Assembly (NCBI GenBank): GCA_020634245.1
Contig: JACKCC010000004.1
Span: 1-18,702 of the forward strand
Reading direction: 5' to 3'
DNA: 18,702 nucleotides
Origin: Ardenticatenaceae bacterium
Lineage (GTDB): Bacteria; Chloroflexota; Anaerolineae; Promineifilales; Promineifilaceae
Made by a program: the position numbers and the translations under genes. The notes under the pieces are model-generated. The model worked only from the letters and a program-made list of their open reading frames with translations. It ran no database searches and was not told where the DNA came from. Below, piece by piece: positions 16,491-18,702 of the stretch; the first letter of the stretch is position 1; each line of letters opens with the position of its first letter.

Positions 16491-17151
16491 ATAAACACCA
16501 CGATTTGAGAGGGCATTGTTCACAGGCTGGTTCCTGCTTTTTCATACAAACTTTATCTGCCAGGTCCAATAGGGCATAGTTGTACAGACGAGGGTTTTCT
16601 AGATCTAACAGGGCTGAAAGTAAATCTCGAAATAGTCGGTTACGTCTTGAGGAATCTTTTATTTTGAGGCCAAACAGGCGGCCTGTAACCCGGATAGTAT
16701 TGGTATCTGCCAGAGCCTCTGGTAAGTTCCAGGAAAAAACACGCACTGCGCCAGCAATATATTCACTGACACCTGATAGGGATAGCAGGTCTTCTTTGGC
16801 AACAGGTATCTTGCCATCAAAATGGCTCATTACCTCCCTGCCCATTTCATACACCATGTCAATTCGCCAGCGCAATCCAAGCGAATAAAGTATGTTGTGC
16901 AAATCGCTTTTGGAAGCCTGGGCCATTGATGGTAAATCTGGATAGGTCTGCACAAACTGCTCATAGACCGGCACAACCTGTGCGGCCTGAGTACGATGAA
17001 GCATTACTTCTGAAAGCAAGATTCTGTAAGGGGCCCTGGTCACACGCCAGGGAAACGCACGGAAGTTATCCCTCCCCCAGCTAATCAGCGCTTTACGTAT
17101 CTGGTTAGCGTCAACTGTATGATTATTGGCCTCAATCAGTTCTGGCACCAT
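16471..17151 (-). CDS. endonuclease III-family DNA glycosylase, Mig (T/G mismatch)-like
   Basis: A 226-residue HhH-GPD base-excision glycosylase. FRAFPWR (30-36), the conserved Glu48 in SEVMLHRT, the helix-hairpin-helix LSGVSEYIAGAV (125-136), Asp149 in ADTNTIRV and four cysteines 202, 210, 213, 219 for a [4Fe-4S] cluster are all visible. At the position of the endonuclease III catalytic Lys120 (Ser in MutY) it has Tyr131, as in the thymine-DNA glycosylase Mig of Methanothermobacter; the spacing to the Asp (18) is the same. The first cluster spacing is C-x7-C, where x6 is usual. It has no MutY C-terminal domain. It lies between the methyltransferase (38 bases) and drmE (overlap), so it should be co-expressed. 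Best reading: repair of T:G from deaminated 5-methylcytosine. GAGGAG is just upstream; GTG 17148 is an alternative start. Confidence 0.85.
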   Translation of the reverse strand: MVPELIEANNHTVDANQIRKALISWGRDNFRAFPWRVTRAPYRILLSEVMLHRTQAAQVVPVYEQFVQTYPDLPSMAQASKSDLHNILYSLGLRWRIDMVYEMGREVMSHFDGKIPVAKEDLLSLSGVSEYIAGAVRVFSWNLPEALADTNTIRVTGRLFGLKIKDSSRRNRLFRDLLSALLDLENPRLYNYALLDLADKVCMKKQEPACEQCPLKSWCLYAQQNN

Positions 17152-17189
17152 GACTCCTCATGTGGTGCATTAAGGCCAGCACGAGAGCT

Positions 17190-18173
17190 TCAATGGTCTT
17201 GTTGACTGGTAAGACTTTTCACGATAGCTTCCATTACTGGCGGGCAAACTCCGTTGCCCATTAACTTAACGCGCTGTCGTCTGGTCAATCCCTCCACTTC
17301 ATCTAGTTTGAAATCTTTGTTGAATCCCATTGCCAGTTTCAATTCTTCTGGCTGAAGCATACGCATCCTATGACCATTTTTATAGGGAATAACGTAGCCA
17401 AAACGGTCAAGGGTAGTTATCGTTCGCAATGGTTCATGAATGGTTTGCCAACCACCATTACCGTTCTTTCCTGAACCGTAGTACACAATGAGAAAAGGCT
17501 CTCTTTGTTCCAGGTTTGTAATAGCGTGATCTGCTTTTACAATGGTGGCCTTTGCCCGGCCTCGTTTCCTGAGGGGAGTAAAATGGTATGTGTTTTCAGA
17601 AATAATTGATGAGACTGGTCTCTCTAGCTTGTCGGATGGAAGCGGGGCTATTGGTTCTCCCAATCTGGAGCATAAAATGAATAGCCTTTCACGGGCTTGA
17701 GGAACACCAAAATCTTTGGCATTTAAGATAACGTCATCGTTAACAAAATACCCCAACTGGCGTAATTGCATAAGCAATTTATCGTAGCTGCCCCATGATT
17801 TCATATCAACGACATTTTCGATCACGATCCATTTAGGATTGAATTCACTGGCAAACCTGACAACCTCAAATGCAGTGCGTCTGCTATCTTCGGAACGTTC
17901 GGCGGACCCCTTGGCTCTGGAATGGCTGGTGCATTCTGGAGAAGCCAACATCAAATCAATGTTGCCAATCTTCTTTTTGACTTGTGCCGGGTTTAACTCA
18001 GTGATGTCTTTATGGTAAACGGCGGCCTGGGGAAAGTTCGCCTGGTAAGTCTTGATAGCTGGTTCCCAAATATCAAATCCGGCAATGATTTCCACGCCGG
18101 CGTTTTGCGCACCGTGACTACTGCCTCCGGCCCCACAAAATAAATCCATTGTCCGAATTCGCCTGGTATTCAT
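17190..18173 (-). CDS. drmMII: DISARM DNA (cytosine-5-)-methyltransferase DrmMII
   Basis: A 327-residue 5-methylcytosine methyltransferase that would mark host DNA as self. Motifs in order: I MDLFCGAGG (9-17) for SAM, IV SPECTSHS with nucleophile Cys81 (usual form PPCQ), VI IENV (118-121), VIII QARER (159-163) and X GNGVCPP (306-312). RTITTLDRFGYV (250-261) stands before the last motifs as in related enzymes. The target-recognition stretch is short (about residues 165-250), so the recognition site cannot be predicted. I start at ATG 18173, nine codons before the first motif; an ATG at 18236 and a TTG at 18242 would add an unusual basic extension. It is the first gene of the operon. Class 2 DISARM is defined by this type of methyltransferase. 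Confidence 0.88.
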   Translation of the reverse strand: MNTRRIRTMDLFCGAGGSSHGAQNAGVEIIAGFDIWEPAIKTYQANFPQAAVYHKDITELNPAQVKKKIGNIDLMLASPECTSHSRAKGSAERSEDSRRTAFEVVRFASEFNPKWIVIENVVDMKSWGSYDKLLMQLRQLGYFVNDDVILNAKDFGVPQARERLFILCSRLGEPIAPLPSDKLERPVSSIISENTYHFTPLRKRGRAKATIVKADHAITNLEQREPFLIVYYGSGKNGNGGWQTIHEPLRTITTLDRFGYVIPYKNGHRMRMLQPEELKLAMGFNKDFKLDEVEGLTRRQRVKLMGNGVCPPVMEAIVKSLTSQQDH

Positions 18174-18311
18174 CTCTAGTCCCATTGGGAATATTTTTGT
18201 CCTGCCCCTGGCTGAATAGGCGACACGCTTCAACATACCCAAGCGAGAAATATGATCGACTTTCTGTCTCTTGACCTATGCCGGCAGTGCATTTAGCAAG
18301 CAAGCAAATAG
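18174..18311 (-). promoter_or_regulatory. upstream region of the DISARM operon
   Basis: This 138-base gap must hold the operon promoter. A weak candidate on the minus strand is TTGGGT (18242-18237) and TATTCA (18218-18213) with 18 bases between; it would give a leader of roughly 35 bases to the ATG at 18173. A TGCCGGCA palindrome sits at 18279-18286. TTAGC (18293-18297) and GCTAA (18311-18315) could form a small stem at the stop of the upstream HTH gene. None of these is strong. Confidence 0.25.
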
Positions 18312-18680
18312 CTAAGCCAGATCGTCCAGCGTGAGGTCTAGCGCCTGGGCAATGCGGGAAAGCGTTTCCGGCAAACCCCGGCGCGCGCCTGATTCTAATT
18401 GAGACAGGTAGGCGGGGGAAATGCCGGCATTCTCCGCTAACACCCGCTGCGTCATTTGACGATAATTGCGCCACACCTTGATCGGATTCTCCCCCGCCAA
18501 CAGCGCATCCACAACCGCAGCCGGGACCAACTCCTCCCCCTCAGCCAAAGCCTGTTTCGCCGCATCATATTCACGAATATCCGCCAACATCTCCGCATCC
18601 TCCATCAGTTGCGTATAAGCATCGTAAGGGATCACTGCCCACTCTGGTTGACCGTCTCGCAAAATAATCTGCACGCTCAT
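18312..18680 (-). CDS. XRE-family HTH regulator with antitoxin-like N-terminus
   Basis: A 122-residue DNA-binding protein. Residues 69-122 form a Cro/C1-type helix-turn-helix (RNYRQMTQRVLAENAGISPAYLSQLESG, then LSRIAQALDLTLDDL). Residues 1-45 (IILRDGQPEWAVIPYDAYTQLMEDAEML) resemble the Phd/YefM antitoxin N-terminal strand-helix. Such fusions are often antitoxins next to a RelE-like toxin, but the partner would lie beyond the window edge. GAGGTG lies upstream of the ATG. Its composition is host-like and it contains TGCCGGCA. It is on the same strand as the DISARM operon and 138 bases before drmMII, so it could regulate it or simply be the neighbouring gene. Confidence 0.75.
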   Translation of the reverse strand: MSVQIILRDGQPEWAVIPYDAYTQLMEDAEMLADIREYDAAKQALAEGEELVPAAVVDALLAGENPIKVWRNYRQMTQRVLAENAGISPAYLSQLESGARRGLPETLSRIAQALDLTLDDLA

Positions 18681-18702
18681 TGATACACCTCACCACGCGG
18701 GG

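Noticed and set aside
7692..18311. Search for integrase, tRNA or att-like direct repeats bordering the DISARM block
   Set aside because: None seen at 7692-7782 or 18174-18311, so a specific integration mechanism cannot be claimed.
1..18702. CRISPR array, rRNA, tRNA, insertion sequence
   Set aside because: No regularly spaced repeats, no tRNA-like or rRNA-like stretches and no transposase reading frame were found on either strand.

Overview
The window looks like chromosomal DNA of a high-GC bacterium, most likely a Chloroflexota (Anaerolineae-type) genome. That placement is an inference from overall gene style, base composition and the frequent palindrome TGCCGGCA; no rRNA or taxonomic marker is present. 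The left part (1-7.7 kb) is GC-rich housekeeping or metabolic DNA read left to right. Positions 7.8-18.2 kb hold a lower-GC block on the minus strand that is a complete class 2 DISARM anti-phage locus. The last 0.5 kb returns to host-like composition with a small HTH regulator.

Left part, plus strand unless stated: a dihydropyrimidinase/hydantoinase-type amidohydrolase; a 94-bp palindromic repeat-like element; a small unknown gene on the minus strand whose start overlaps that of ctaB (heme O synthase); an extended SDR epimerase; a membrane-anchored SAM methyltransferase; a secreted alpha/beta hydrolase with a C-terminal Ig-like domain, preceded by two TTCCnGGAA palindromes; an NTF2-fold protein; a MOSC-like protein; a perfect 15-bp terminator hairpin; and an unrecognised 224-residue protein.

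DISARM part, minus strand, transcribed right to left: a 5-methylcytosine methyltransferase (drmMII), an endonuclease III-family DNA glycosylase, a large protein in the drmE position, the drmA helicase, the zinc-rich DUF1998 protein drmB and the phospholipase D-family drmC. Starts and stops overlap or nearly touch throughout, so the six genes probably form one operon. Expected roles: DrmMII marks self DNA, DrmA/DrmB form the core that senses and blocks incoming DNA, and DrmC and DrmE are accessory.

The most unusual point is the glycosylase. It aligns by eye with the T/G-mismatch glycosylase Mig of Methanothermobacter. It has Tyr where endonuclease III has its catalytic Lys and MutY has Ser, and it keeps the catalytic Asp 18 residues later. 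A mismatch glycosylase built into a DISARM operon would repair the T:G mismatches produced when the methyltransferase's own 5-methylcytosines deaminate, or it might act on phage DNA. A second signal is compositional: TGCCGGCA occurs ten times, only outside the DISARM block, while ACGGCCGT occurs nine times, only inside drmC-drmB-drmA. This suggests that the block, or part of it, arrived from a different genomic background.
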